Below are positions 1 through 12,129 of a stretch of DNA of 64,000 nt, in pieces; the first letter of the stretch is position 1, and every line of letters begins with the position of its first letter. The notes beneath the pieces were generated by a model. It made no database searches. It was not told where the DNA came from and saw only the letters and a program-made list of their open reading frames with translations. The stretch comes from Pelomyxa schiedti. Taxonomy: Eukaryota > Evosea > Pelobiontida > Pelomyxidae. A program made the translations under genes and the position numbers. The stretch spans positions 51,596-115,595 of the forward strand of contig JAHLWZ010000193.1 in NCBI GenBank assembly GCA_020536535.1, in the 5' to 3' direction.

Positions 1-859
1 CAACTGGTTATATTCCCATAGTATGCACAGTCCTTAATACTTGCGCAGTTATACAACCGCTGTTGATGTGTGGAGCTTGGGTTGCATATTTGCAGAAATG
101 CTAACTCAACAGATTTTATTTAAGGGAGAATCTCGAGGCAACTCCCCTCACTTTTTCTATTCGCGGCTCATCTCTTATAGTGGTGCGGCAGGCTGAGAAG
201 ATTTTTCAAATTCTGGGGACACCTAGTGAGGAGATAATAAATAAAATATGTGGCAAGCATTCTCGGGTAAGTCTGAAACACTGATGTTCTTATCCAGTTA
301 ACCAGTTTACAGTGGCTCCCACAGCTTCAAGTTCTTCCTTTTTACCCGGCTACTCCACTGGAGAGTTGCTTTCCAAATGTTCCTTCAGAAGGTATAATCA
401 CTCTTCTTGCAGAATAAACTAACTTGCCATATGGTACTGGATAGCCATCAATCTTCTCCGAATGATGCTTGCTATCAATCCAGCTGAGAGAATAACTACA
501 ACAGTAGCCCTAGCTCATCCATACTTTTCCAAACTTGTGAAACTTCCCAGTGATGAAAAACCTCTTGTGTGTACAGTATCAACCACAACCCAAATCAAAC
601 TAAATTCTCCAGAAACCAGCACCTGTTGATGTTCCTGGCGTGGCCACTTCCCCCCAAATTCTAAAAGGTAAATACTCCTGTATGGCTCTTGGTTTGAGCC
701 CAAGATATTTTTTAATCATAGAACTTCACAAAGTAACTTTTTCCCTTACCAGAGATGCTGTATCAGGAGTGTATAACAACGGCAGCAGTAAGTACAGCGG
801 CATTCAGAAGTATGACGTCAGCATCCTGTTGGTCATCACTGAGCCTCAGCCACTCCTGA
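1..859 (+). CDS. MAP-type protein kinase, 3' part (5' end outside window)
   Basis: Serine/threonine kinase of the CMGC group; only the C-terminal half of the catalytic lobe is present. I join exons 49-137, 181-266, 313-391, 445-566, 613-667 and 753-859. They give [18 protein letters not shown] (subdomain IX, with the Asp-x-Trp-Ser-x-Gly core), then [15 protein letters not shown], which is the MAPK/CDK insert start, then [16 protein letters not shown] (subdomain XI with the invariant Arg) and the typical helix ending AHPYF. The tail QILKEMLYQE resembles the C-terminal common region of ERK-type MAP kinases. The first intron (138-180) has a GC donor. The ATP loop, HRD and TxY activation loop lie off the left edge, so the subfamily (ERK, JNK/p38 or NLK-like) cannot be fixed. 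The family call is firm; the last exon frame is chosen because it continues the MAPK tail. Confidence 0.85.
138..180 (+). other. GC-AG intron in MAP-type kinase
   Basis: Exon ...GAATCTCGAG is followed by GCAACT rather than GT, and the acceptor is CTTATAG. Removing 43 bp restores [22 protein letters not shown] in frame, a conserved kinase segment. No GT donor is available nearby. Confidence 0.7.
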
Positions 860-1187
860 CACCACAGGGTAGATAAGGTTGTGTTAGTAATTTTTGTCTT
901 TTTGTAGAAAACACCGACACACCTATGTAATCCAAATTTAAAACATTTTCATTGGAAAAGAACAGACAGGATTTTCCTGTCGGGAAGCGACCGCATCTAA
1001 ACAAAAAATCTATTTTTTTTTCCCTTTTGATTTTTCGTGCAACAACAGCATTATTAGAAAGAAACAAAACAAAACCACACGAGCTCAATAACTCTCGGGT
1101 GCTACGCGCGCCAACCACCACACAACCGGCACCTACTGTATATTAATACGTCGCCACCCACCCATACTACAAAAATAAACCCCAAGC
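860..1187. promoter_or_regulatory. Intergenic region, probable 3' UTR plus Ste20 gene promoter/5' UTR
   Basis: 328 bp between the kinase stop and the next start codon. It is AT-richer than the exons, has a short poly-T run near 1013-1023, and shows no conserved ORF, tRNA or repeat that I can see. Confidence 0.4.
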
Positions 1188-4100
1188 ATGCACACGCTTT
1201 TCAAAAAAAAGAGTAGCAGCAGCCAAAACAGCCCGACGTCAGCAGCGAATGGTGCTAGTTCCTCGTCGTCGCACCACTCGATGTCCTCGTCGGCCAACTC
1301 CATCAACATCGCCAGCGTGTCGGCGTCCACCTCGTCGTCGTCGTCAGGCACGCTCTCCGCCTCGGCCCTTAACGCCACTTCGTCCCCGGCACCCCCCACT
1401 TCCCCAACCATTGTCTCGTCCTCGGGCATCACTATCCCAAAGCTCCAGCTCCCCGCCTCTTCGCCCTCAGCCCCAATCCCAATCTCCTCCTCCTCGTCCT
1501 CCAGCAACCCTGCGACTTCCTCGTCGATCTCGACGCCGTCGCAGGCCGCGCACCCCAGCAAGTTCCTCAAGCTGCCCCACTCGCACTCCAACAGCAACAG
1601 CGGCAGCACCAGTGTGCCGGCGGCCACGTCGCAGCCCAACTCCCCGACGCTGCCCCCCGCGGCCTCCTCGTCGTCGTCGCCGGGCGGCGGTGGCAGCAAC
1701 ACACCCCAGTCCGGATCGCCGTCGCGCCCGCGCAAGGGCCACCACCAGGGCAAGACATACTCGATGGCCGGGGCCGACGGCGTGCCGCAGCAGGTCACGA
1801 TGCCCAACACGGCGCGCGGCTACCACCGGGGGGAGGAGGAGGCCTGGGGGAGCTACGACCAGCAGTCGCAGTCGCCGTCGCCGTCGCCGAGCCCCCCACT
1901 GGATATGCCCAGCCCCCGGCGGGGCCCGTCCAGCACCACGCCGCCTACGTCGAAGAGCCCCAGGGACCGGGAGCGAGACAGGGCGAGGAGCCCGCACAGG
2001 CACAAGGGGCCTCCTGCGCCGACCGAGCCGATGGTGGTTCTCACACACTCCACGGGGTGCCTGCCAATGTCCGACAAGGAGGGCAGGATGTCCATGTCGT
2101 CTTCTGGCAGTTCGAATGTGGACGCTGGGATGCTGTCGGCTAGCATGGGCACTGGTGTCATGGAGAGGCCAATGAAGCACAACTCACACCATCACCATCA
2201 CCGCCACCACACAACAACCAGGCACGGCAGTGCCAATGTTGGGGAAGACAGCGGCAGTGGCAACAGCACCCACCCGCGGCGGCGCTCTTCTTCTTCTGTT
2301 GTTCCTCCGTGTCTGTCGCCGTCCATGTTTGTTGGTGCGGATAGACCTGGTCAAAACCAGTCTCTACTCCCGCCTTCCTTAGCTCTCGCTTCAGCTTCGT
2401 CACATGACAGACACAGTGGATCCAAGAGTATGAGATCAAAAACTGGAAGCAGCAGAAGAGTGAGTGTAGGACGGGAAATGGGAGAAGATACTGACTCTGG
2501 AGCTGATATTGAGATTGGTGACCCTGAACAAACCATTTCCTTCCTGGACAAACTTGGTGGGAATTAGCTTCATTTATTTACTCTTTGTTCACACCCAGTA
2601 GGAGAAGGTAACTTTGGTTCCGTTTGGAAGGCACAACATGTCTCCGGAAAGATACTTGCTGTCAAGAAGGTATTGCACCACCATCCAATCACAGTAACCA
2701 GTCCACAGGTTCCTCGAGATGAAGCTCTTGAAATTACCAAGGAAGTCGATTTCATGAAAGACCTCAGAAAGAGTTCTTACCTTGTAAGGTGAGATTACTT
2801 TTTCTCCATCTTCTTCTAGACGTAAAAACAGGTACTATGCGAGCTGTAATGTGAAGACAGAACTGTGGATTGTGATGGGTATAACATATATTTTTCACTC
2901 GTTCTTGTGGTTAATGCCTCATTCTAGAGTATTGTGCTGCTGGCAGCTTACGAGGAATGATGAAAATTTGTGGGGTACCCTTCCTTTTTTTGGTTTTTTA
3001 ATTCAACGTCACTTAGCGAAACCTGTCTGAAAACGAGATTGCTGTTGCTACATGTCATATGCTGAGGGGTTTACATTGTCTACATGCCTCAAATAAGCTA
3101 CACAGAGATATAAAGGTAGTTACTTTTGTATCTATTTTACATTTTTGATTCGTGAGAGGCTGCCAACATTTTGGTTGATGGGAATGGGATTGCAAAACTT
3201 GCTGATTTTGGTGTGAGTGGTAATGGCAAACAACATCACACCATGATTGGAACACCCTTCTGGATGGCCCCTGAGGTTTCCCCATGCTCCCTGTAGTTGC
3301 CTTAACACGTCAAAGATTATTCAAGACCTTGGATATGATGAACATGCTGACATTTGGTCTCTGGGAATTACATGCATTGAATTGGCTGAGGTAACGAATC
3401 GTGGGTGTAAAAAATGTTCCAACCTGTGCCAAGGGAGAGCCCCCGCACTTTGACGTTAATCCTATGAGAGCAATGCTACAAATACCCAAATGGGATCCGC
3501 CAACACTGACACACCCAGATAAGTGGTCCCCAGCGTTCAATAACTTCCTTGCTCGATGCCTCGTGAAAAATCCTCACCAAAGGTCGTACCATTTACTCCC
3601 CTCTTTGTACTCACCTTTCAATGAAGACCGCTAAGTGCTGATTTACTGATGGACCCTTTTGTGAAACCTGCAGAAAATTCATCTCTTCTTGGTGAATATT
3701 TACTTCCTCAGTAATCTATTTTGACTCCAATCAGAACTAGTACAACTACAAGAACAAATGCGCCCATTGCAGGCACCGGAGCCAACAACGCCTCAACCCT
3801 CAAAGGACCCCGGTAATCTTGCCTCTTCACATGGGTCAAACTCGTCGTCATCATCCATTCTTGGAAACAAAGGCGGCAGCGTCATGTCTACTCCAGTAGG
3901 CGACAGTGATGCCGACCTCGACATGAGGGGGCTGAGTGGAATTTGGAGCAAGTTTGTGCTAGATAACCCAGCACTGGTGGGAGGAGCAGATGCGGAAGGT
4001 GAGGGTGATGATGAGTTGGAGGTAGGTGACGAAGCGGAAGATGGAGGCACAACAACAGAGGGTCAGAATTCTGACCTACAGACACCACGCCACTCCAGCT

Positions 4101-4474
4101 GCCTCGAGTCAACCACTCCACAACACTCCTCGTTCGTATCCACGCCAGGAAGCGGCGGGGTGACACCCCTGAAGCCAACCTTTATTGACCTGCGATCCGG
4201 ATTCACATCACACCAGCCCCAGAACAACGCAGCGACTCCTGGCACGCCGTGCTCACAGTGCGAAGACCTAAAGCGTGAGAACAGTCAACTCAGAGCCGAA
4301 CTGGACAAAGTTATGAAACTCAATTCGCAGCTGACACAGAGGCTGGAAGAAGCCGAAGAAGAAGTTCTAAGCGCAAAGGCTGATGCGGATAGAATCCGTG
4401 GCGAATTTCAGGCCTACAAGAAACTCGGCAATTCCCTCGCCTTCAACCATGAGCCCACCATCTTACGATTGTAA
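1188..4474 (+). CDS. Ste20/MST-like serine/threonine protein kinase
   Basis: Signalling kinase, probably of the germinal-centre/MST class of Ste20 kinases. Exon 1 encodes about 455 residues of Ser/Thr/Pro/His-rich disordered sequence starting at the ATG at 1188. The kinase domain follows across many short introns: [11 protein letters not shown] glycine loop, AVKK with the catalytic Lys, HRDIKAANILV, DFGVSG, and GTPFWMAPE, which is diagnostic for Ste20. An [13 protein letters not shown] segment and the closing Arg of subdomain XI are also present. The last exon (about 3736-4474) is acidic and ends in a coiled coil ([16 protein letters not shown] onward, about 60 residues), where MST kinases carry their SARAH dimerisation helix. 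I do not recognise a clear SARAH signature. The reading frame closes at every intron (first 2553-2611, about 43 bp of it before the acceptor), so the gene looks intact. Confidence 0.93.
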
Positions 4475-4645
4475 ATTGACCTTGGTATACATGGTTAAAA
4501 ACAATAGAAAGTTTGTATTTTTGCCTGAATAAGGCAACAACGCTCCTGGGTTGTCGTCCCTCTTCCAAATCACGGGTGGACCTTTTTGCCTTGATCCACG
4601 GAAAACAAGGCAACTGGAAAAACAAAGAAAAAGGAAGGCCAATGC

Positions 4646-6291
4646 ATGGCGCAGAACGAGGACGCCGATGATTTGGGAACTGGATGGAAGCCAGTGCACA
4701 GGGGTCCCGTCCCCGATAAGATAAGGGTCCCACCACCGAGGCCTAACGAGCCCCTCTTCGAAGACGAGCCCGCGGCACCCCCCGGTAGCCCCCTGGAGGT
4801 ATCGGGGCTCCTCGGCAAGCCCACGCGCACACCCGCGCCCGCCCAGCCCCCCGCTGTGGGACCGGCCACAGACGCCCCCACGGGGCTGGTCACAGCAGAG
4901 TGGAGCGGCAGAAGCGACACTCGCTCGGACAACGGGGACACGTACTGCGGGGAGTGGGTGCAAGGGAAGCGGGACGGGTGGGGAGAGCAGCTCTCGGCCC
5001 GCACGGGCAACTGGTTCGAGGGCCTGTGGCGCGCCGACGACCAGGTGATTGGGACGAGGTGGAACTTCGACAAGGAAAGGGGCGTCGTCGGTGTGTACGA
5101 GGGCGAGAGGGGCCATGACGAGAAGAAGAGGTTCAGCCAGGGCTGGGGCGTCCTGAGGGAGCATGTTTGCACCCCAGAGGAAAAAATTGCCTGGCAGACG
5201 TGGCGGGAAAACCCCCCACCGGCAGAATTATCGCCGCCTACTGCATCGTGTGCGGAACCTCCTTACAGAGTTTCTCGGAAGGACCTGGTGACGGTGTATG
5301 AGGGAAACTGGGAGAAAGGGAAAAAGCATGGGAAGGGCACGTACACAGACCCAAAAACGGGTGATACCTATGTTGGGAATTTTGTGATGGACCATAAATG
5401 TGGCGAAGGGAGGATGATGTTCCAGGATGGTGGGACTTACATCGGCTGGTGGGACCGTGACAAGTTCCATGGGAAGGGTGTCCGTCTGTTTGCTGATGGA
5501 CAGAGACAAGGTGGACTCTGGGAGCATGGTAGGTTTTTGTACCCTGAAGCGGACACTCCAGGGCTTCCGGGCCAAGAGGTTCATATTACCTTGTGAATTT
5601 TTTCTCCCCACTCTTTCATGATACGTCACACACCTGTTCAAGTCAAGTAATAATAAATACCTCTAGCCGTTGGATACAAGATCACAAGACACCACACGCT
5701 TTGATCCCAAAAGTTTTTGTTCCCATCCCGCACCCAAAGTTGCATCTGCATTGACATCGTCACCTCCATTACCTACTACCTCCACTGCTACAGGCTCCCC
5801 ACAGCCGTCGACACTGGCTCCCCTAAAAATAACACCCCCACAACACAATACACTCCCGGTAATTCCCGCAACAGAGCGGCATGCAGCCCAACTATCACTC
5901 TCACCAATATTTCAGCGGCCACCTTCAACATCGACAGAATCAATAGACAGCCTTGGCAGTGGCAGCTTTGTGTTAATGAGTCGGCCATCCTACCATTAGC
6001 CTTATCTAACAACTAGTGCAGAGCGACTCAGTATTGTCGCTGAAAACCACGGGGAATTTTGTGTCAACCTCACTGATGCCACAATTCCAGGACTCAAGAG
6101 CACAATACAGCAGAAGTTGAGTTTGGCTGCCAACCAAGAGATAACCAAGGTAAAATGAGAAACACTTTGGAAAACTAAGGGAATACCAGCTGGAAAAAGA
6201 CACTCAAAGACATCAACGGGAGCTCCTGCAAAGTGACAAAGACATACAAAGATTGGAATCTGGAGCCCGCGTCTATGCACAAATACATTAG
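4646..6291 (+). CDS. MORN-repeat protein with Pro-rich and coiled-coil tail
   Basis: The first exon (ATG 4646) encodes several MORN repeats of the form GDTYxGEWxxGKRDGWG: one at residues about 90-110, a divergent stretch, then a clean series (YEGNWEKGKKHGKGTY, YVGNFVMDHKCGEGRM, YIGWWDRDKFHGKGVR). MORN repeats bind lipids or scaffold membrane-associated complexes. After LPGQE the frame can continue by a GT..AG intron (about 5577-5666) into a Pro/Thr-rich exon that has no ATG of its own, then through two more introns into a coiled coil (LKSTIQQKLSLAANQEITK, then charged heptads) stopping at 6291. The link between the MORN part and the tail is inferred from the missing start codon and the matching phase; if wrong, the MORN gene stops at 5596 and 5667-6291 is a separate coding fragment. 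Confidence 0.7.
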
Positions 6292-6662
6292 TTATTCCCT
6301 CATGCGTCACCCCCATAACAACATTCTCTAATTGGCACTGAAAAAAAAAGACAACAATGTCCCTATCTTTCTAATTTCCAAATCCAATGCAGAAACGAAT
6401 CACAGAAAAATGTCACTGATTCATCACCAACCTCGGAAAGATACTGTCGTGTTCCTGGGCCTTCTAACTTCCGCTCTTCTTCCTGATTGGAGGTCTTTCC
6501 TCTTGTCTGCTGTAAGTTCTGTGGGGTCCCTGTTACTCCAAAGGGCGATCTACAGACTTCAGTTGCGTTCCCCCTTCAGAAGGAAGGAAAAAAAAAACCG
6601 AAGTAGAAAACCAAACAAAAAAAATAAGGCAAAAAAACAATCAAAGGTGATAGGCACAGGAA
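6292..6662. promoter_or_regulatory. Intergenic region before ArfGAP gene
   Basis: 371 bp with several oligo-A runs (6342-6350, 6588-6637). The reading frames here have no recognisable motif and no convincing start, so I treat them as chance. Probably UTR and promoter. Confidence 0.35.
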
Positions 6663-8405
6663 ATGAAAAAGCAACAGGAGGAGAGGTTGCAGCAACAGTT
6701 GCGTGACTTGTTGCAATTGCCCGAAAACAAAAAATGCATGGACTGCAAGATGAAGGTAAGGAACCGCTTGCTGTGCTTAATGACATCGGGACTTTTGTTT
6801 GTATCCTAATTTTACATTACATAGGGACCGGTATATGCGGTGCTAGACTTTGGTACATTCGTGTGCACCACATGCAGTGGCATACAGTTTGTTTTTTAGT
6901 CTAGGGCTGGTGATAGTTAATTGGGTGGGAGTATTGAAAGCATGGTTTGACTGTTTCTAGCCGCGAGTTTTCTCACCGTGTCAAGTCTATTTCTATGGCC
7001 ACCTTTAAACCTGAGGAAGTGGAAAAAATGCGAAAAATCGGAAACGCTGTGTGTATCTCTAATCTTCCTTGGCTCTGGTAATGACAGTATTCTTTATTTC
7101 AGAATGCTAAAAGAATATGGTTGGCGAATTGGTCGCCTTCCGATTTTCCTGAGCCTGAGGCCAGTCAAATTAGGCAAATAAGAGAATTCATGGAATTAAA
7201 AGTCCGTCTTAATCGTGCTACCCTTTCTGACTTTTAGTAGTATAAGTCAAGGAGGTGGTTCAGTGCCCAAGCTCTGGCATCCATTGAAAAAGGTGATGTG
7301 CCATCGTCGCCTTCTATACAAAAGGTTCTTCCTTTTTCCTTTCTTCTGTTATTGACTCTGTTTAGGCCCCGGAACCAGTTTCTGTGCCCCCACCAGAACC
7401 CCTCACAACCCTTTTAGGTCCACAAATACCCCCAATAGCGGTCAATCCCGTGGAAAAGGTTAGTATCTCACACATTTCCTCCCTTGGTGACAACTTTGGT
7501 ATTACTAGACAATGTGGGTGGAATCCCCAAAAACTGCGCCGCCGCCACAGAAAACATCTGTGGACATTTTTTTCCAGGTTTTTCCTTTCTGTCTGTTACA
7601 CTTTTAATATGGATTTTGATTTACAGGGGGGAAGTACAACTCAAGGAGACGACCTTATCACACAACAGAAGCAACAAGAAGAGCTTGCCCGGCAACAGGC
7701 TGAGGAGGAACAAAGGAAGCGGAATGAAATCATGCGTGCTTTCCAAACAACGCCAATGACCACTCAAACAATGTCCATAACCCCAAACCCAACAAATTCT
7801 GCCTCTGCTGTATCCGCACTTCTTTCCCCCGGCCCCACAATGTCCACCAATCCCCAAATGCAACCCGGTGTGCAATACATGATGCAGCCTGGTGGTGGCT
7901 ATGTAATGGCACAGCCAGGAGGTTATATGATGCAACCTCAGCCTGGTGTCTATATGATGCAACCCGGTGGTGGTTACATGATGCAACCCGGTGTTAACAT
8001 GCAACCTGGTGTAAACATGATGCAACCCGGTTTAAACATGCAACCCGGCGGTGGTTACATGATGCAGCCTGGAGTAAACATGATGCAACCCGGAGTAAAC
8101 ATGATGTCACCCGGAGTAAACATGCAGCCTGGCGGCTATGTCATGTCCCCAAGTGTCAACCTCCAGCCAACCTTAAGTACACCAACTCCTCAACCAACTC
8201 CCACCCCCGCCAAACCAGACCGTATGCTTTCTTTCTTCCTTCCTCTTTCATTACTTAACACCTCCCAGTTTTCGCGAACCTGGTACCTAACCTCTCGTCA
8301 GCACCAGGTTTCCACTCTTTTTTCTCCATTACTTCTAACTGTGTATTAGCTGCCCGAACCACTCCGCCAGCAAAACCAGCCAGTGGAAGTGACCTCCTTT
8401 TTTGA
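6663..8405 (+). CDS. ArfGAP-domain protein, AGFG/SMAP-like
   Basis: Predicted GTPase-activating protein for Arf small GTPases, acting in vesicle coat and endocytic traffic. From the ATG at 6663 a short Gln/Glu helix leads into the zinc finger CMDCKMKGPVYAVLDF...FVCTTCSGIHR (C-x2-C-x16-C-x2-C), then HRVKSISMATFKPEEVEKM and KRIWLANW. Together these match the AGFG type of ArfGAP (HRVKSISM is characteristic). The expected Arg after the finger is present in IHR. A Pro-rich linker, a Gln/Glu helix, a block of MQPG tandem repeats (7855-8170) and a C-terminal SGSDLLF follow. NLVPNL-like and DLLF-like endings are typical of clathrin/adaptor-binding tails (inference). About ten short introns were removed; frames agree throughout. 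Confidence 0.88.
7855..8170 (+). repeat. Tandem MQPG coding repeat
   Basis: About a dozen imperfect copies of a short unit encoding (V/G)(N/Y)MMQPG, alternating GGGYMMQPG and GVNMMQPG. DNA copies are near-identical (ATGATGCAACCCGGTG...), suggesting recent slippage expansion. It makes a Met/Gln/Pro/Gly-rich linker in the ArfGAP. Confidence 0.9.
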
Positions 8406-8507
8406 AAAACACACCACCAATAGAACATTACATGAAAACAAACCACTGTATGAAGGCTGAGGAACAATATGATGTACTTAGAACAATCAAATTCTTTATT
8501 TTACACT

Positions 8508-11500
8508 TCAAAAAAAATATGTGAGAAGAGGAAGTAGTAGAAGAGCGACAGTGATTGCCGTTTGCGTTCCACTACTAATAGAAACCGACTGCGAGGTGGG
8601 TTCGGATTCGGATTCGGTGCCGGAGGAGGACAAGGATGCTGAATCAGACTCTGATTCCGACTCGGACTCGGACTCGGAGGTCGATAGTGACTCCGACTCT
8701 GATTCAGATGCAGATTCTGATGTAGACCTGGAAGTGGATCGTGATGTGGAGGTGGACCGTGAAGTGGATTCCGATTCCGACGCCGACTTCGATTTCGACT
8801 CTGACTCTGACTCGGAAGTCGAAGTAGACTCAGATGTGGACGATGAGGAGAAAGAGAGCGACGTGGACTGTGACTTTGAAACAGATTGGGAGGATGAAAT
8901 GGAAGATGACATAGAGGACGAAGTCGACGATTGGGAGGAGGAAGAGATAGAGTTGGAGGAAGAAGAAACCGAGGAAGAAGAAACTGAGGCAGAAGACGAT
9001 TGTGACGCTGACGAGGAGTCGGAGGATGAAGATTCTGATAAAGAGCTTGAAATGGAGCTGGACAACGAATGTGACGACTGAGAAGACGAGTACGAGTCGG
9101 ACGACGAAGATGTAGAAGACGATTGAGAAGACGACTGAGACTCCGAAGAAGAGTCCGAGCTCGACGCCGATGATGACAGTGAAATCGAAGAGGACTCTGA
9201 GATAGATGACGACTGTGATGAACTGGTGGATGTAGACCCCAAAATAAAGGAGTAAATGCTGGTCGACTCTTCAGCAAGAACAAAATCTGTTATGGTTACA
9301 GCATCCACAATAACTTCTACATCCACCATATCTAGTGGTAGCATGTCAGTCATCTCTCTAGGAAAAAAAAGGTTAAAAAGGTACGGAAAAGTGAATGTTC
9401 TTACACTAAAACCTCCCCAACAACAGTAGAAAGATCTGCGGAAGCAGTCGTAAGGGTGTGGTTTGACATAGGGTGGTACTGCCAAAACGTCAAAATGGAA
9501 AACCATTTAAAAAGTGGGAAGATACCAAAAACGAGAGGAGTGAATGGTGGGTACTTCTGGTACTTTTGGTACCAACAGCAGTTGCTTTACTAAGCCGCAC
9601 ATGGTTGATATATTCAGGTTTCAGAAGGGCCGGGACAAAGTGAGCGATTTCATCTTCGCTCATTTGGTGTAGAACATTATCGGAAACAGATTTGTCCTCG
9701 GAAAGAATAAGACCACTTATAGAAAGAGAGACATTAAGGACTGGTTGAACACAAGGTGGGCCTGAGAACCCATGGACTTCTGAATCCACGCCGTTATGTG
9801 TGATGTAGAGTGCAGTGCCGAGCATGCGGTTGAGTAAGGGGCTACAGCACCCCATTTGTTCATTCCATTTGTCTAAAATCGGTTTGCATGTAGACGATAC
9901 GACATGAGTGTATTCACTGGGGACTTTCCCCATTCCCGTAAGCATAAGCAAGCAAGTGGAAGGAATAGAATCGGCCAAACTATAGAGCCAAACATCATAT
10001 AACCGGTGGTAACAAGAGCTGCACGGGTTGTCACTTCCCACATTAGAAGTTAATCAAAACACACTAGTTGTAAGCAGGATGGTACGAACACTCGAAGTCG
10101 TAAACTATTCCCATATTTTCTTTATTTAAAATTTCAGCCACACACGCAGTGCACATGGGAAAGTCCAGAAAATCAAATTGGGTTCCCTGATCCACCACAT
10201 TTTGAATAAGCTGTTTGAAACATTGCGACCCTAGGTACTTTTCAGTAATTATTTTAAATTGAGTGTGGAAACCTGTTTGTCCAGTACTGTAATTAGCTGC
10301 ACAGATTATCTGCGGAAGAGAGATCATTGGCTGGAAGACATCAGCAACTTCTTGGGGGTTGCAAGCATTCAAAGCGGTAGTCATAACGTTATTCCAGATA
10401 TTAATAGAGGCAGGTACACTTTTTCAAGTTAGAGAGTGAAGGGAAAGTGGGAACACACCAAGGGTCTGAGTAGGTCACCAGAATATTTTGGAGAGCCATG
10501 TAGGCACTCACTTGAGAATTCCAACTTAACAAAAACGTTAGTGGGCTACGTATGAGCTCGTGTGAACATACCATACTGACCACACTATAGACGTGTAATT
10601 GGGAGGATTTGAAATCATGCCACACATCTTCATTGTATATGTAACCAGAGTCCACATCACACAAGAGGACCAACTGGGCGATGTAAGAGGAAACCCAGTG
10701 CAATTCACAGTGGCAATGTCCTCCACTGTGCGATTGGTTTCGTTTCCATCCACCTGATAGTGTAAGTGCGGATTAGATGCAACTCAAGGAGGCGAGTGTA
10801 CACACCCTTGGTGAGGAAGCCGACCACACGGGGTAATCAAGCCAAGTTGAGGTTGAACTGCATGGGGAACATGTCTCAGAAGGAACTTGAACCAAATCCA
10901 GCCATTTCCCCATTGTTTCCGGTGCCATAGAAGTCGCCAACCAGGCGCTAAGAGTGTCTAAGTGCAGCCCTGTTTCAGTTTCCCAGGTAGGCAACACCTG
11001 GTGCTGCACTGTGACAGGGTGCATCAACCCCCAAAGTTGATCTTGGGCAGTAATATCACCAGTAAGACCAGAAGGAGAAAAACTTGGCATCATATTGCCA
11101 TACTCTCCATTTAGTAATATACAAGTACGGTCTACGTTCAAACAAACTGCTGGGGTCCTAGACCTGAGATAAACGCCAATCATCACAGCAGCGGCGTCGG
11201 AATTAGACTTTATCTGCTTCTCAAATATAGCTCCCCACAAAGCAACTCCAGTCGCATTAGAAGCAGTATAACTGTAAATATGTTTTGTAAGAAGCATAGA
11301 TATAACGGTTTTCAAATACCCCAGAGCAATCAAAGCCAGTGTGTTCACAGACAAACACTTTCCGCATACGGTGGCAGTGCGATTGCAAGATTCAGAGGTC
11401 GCAGTCGGACAAGTGGAGGTCGTGGGGGGTCCTTTTTTGAGAGCCGAAAGAAAGGACATGTATCCGGTTGTGTTGTCAACCTTGGGTGACATTACCGCGT

Positions 11501-11781
11501 CGAAAGACCTCGTGAATTGGAGCCACCCTTGCCCGCTCCTCGTGCGCATGTAGTCCATTTGTCTTGTAAACCAAGACGTAGCATCGGGCCCACAATTGGG
11601 TGTCTCGGCTCCTATTTTGTTGTCATAATTAATGGTTGTCGGGGTTTTGGATTGTGGCAAGGCACTGGTGGTTCCACGATTATTTATTTTGAAGTGCGAG
11701 TCGACACGCACCAGAAGAGAGGAGAGAAAAACAAGTAACCAACGCCACCCCGAGCACAAGCCAAAGGTGGTGGCCAACCAT
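8508..11781 (-). CDS. Secreted Cys-containing protein with long Ser-rich stalk and GPI-type C terminus
   Basis: The start at 11781 gives a signal peptide ([18 protein letters not shown]...). Splicing a roughly 105-bp intron then joins it to [21 protein letters not shown]. Further exons (about 11670-10790, 10740-10570, 10510-10470, 10430-10065, 10030-9525, 9465-9415, 9355-8508) encode an ectodomain with regularly placed Cys and many Asn-glycosylation sequons, a stalk of about 200 residues of almost pure Ser/Thr/Glu, and the terminal hydrophobic [17 protein letters not shown], typical of a GPI-attachment signal. I do not recognise the ectodomain family. Likely a cell-surface coat or adhesion protein (inference). 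The intron at about 10743-10793 is set by frame; another of about 35 bp lies near 10683-10717. Confidence 0.7.
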
Positions 11782-12129
11782 GATGTTTTTTATTTTTTGT
11801 TTTCTTTCGGGTCTTACAAACTGCAGTCACAGTTTCCAGCTTCGGAGCGAGTACGTTTCCTCTAACACAACATCACGGAAACCTGAGTGCAACTTTCCCG
11901 CAGTCGCGGAAATCAATTTCCACCCAAAAAAGCACCTTCTAGGTACAGGAATACCGCAATCATGCGGTCGGGTCTTCGAACCGACGGGGAAGGACTGCAG
12001 CCCAGCAGACGAGCAGGGCTGAGGTCAGCGAGCCCTGCATCCACGTTCCCCGGCGGGGACTCCCCACGAGGGGCGGCCATCTTGAGGCGGGGATCAGGGG
12101 GCCGCGACGCCCGCACAGGGGGGGACGCA

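Noticed and set aside
1133-2180. Long minus-strand and alternative plus-strand frames in the first exon of the Ste20 gene
   Set aside because: They mirror the Ser/Pro/GC-rich low-complexity coding region, with no conserved domain and no link to other exons.
8521-9081. Acidic 186-residue plus-strand frame made of Asp/Ser/Glu
   Set aside because: It is the antisense of the Ser/Glu-rich stalk of the minus-strand surface protein, which has splice sites, a signal peptide and a GPI-type end.
11955-12000. Possible tRNA T-arm (GTCGG ... TTCGAA ... CCGAC)
   Set aside because: The loop is too long and no D-arm, anticodon arm or acceptor stem pairs around it on either strand.
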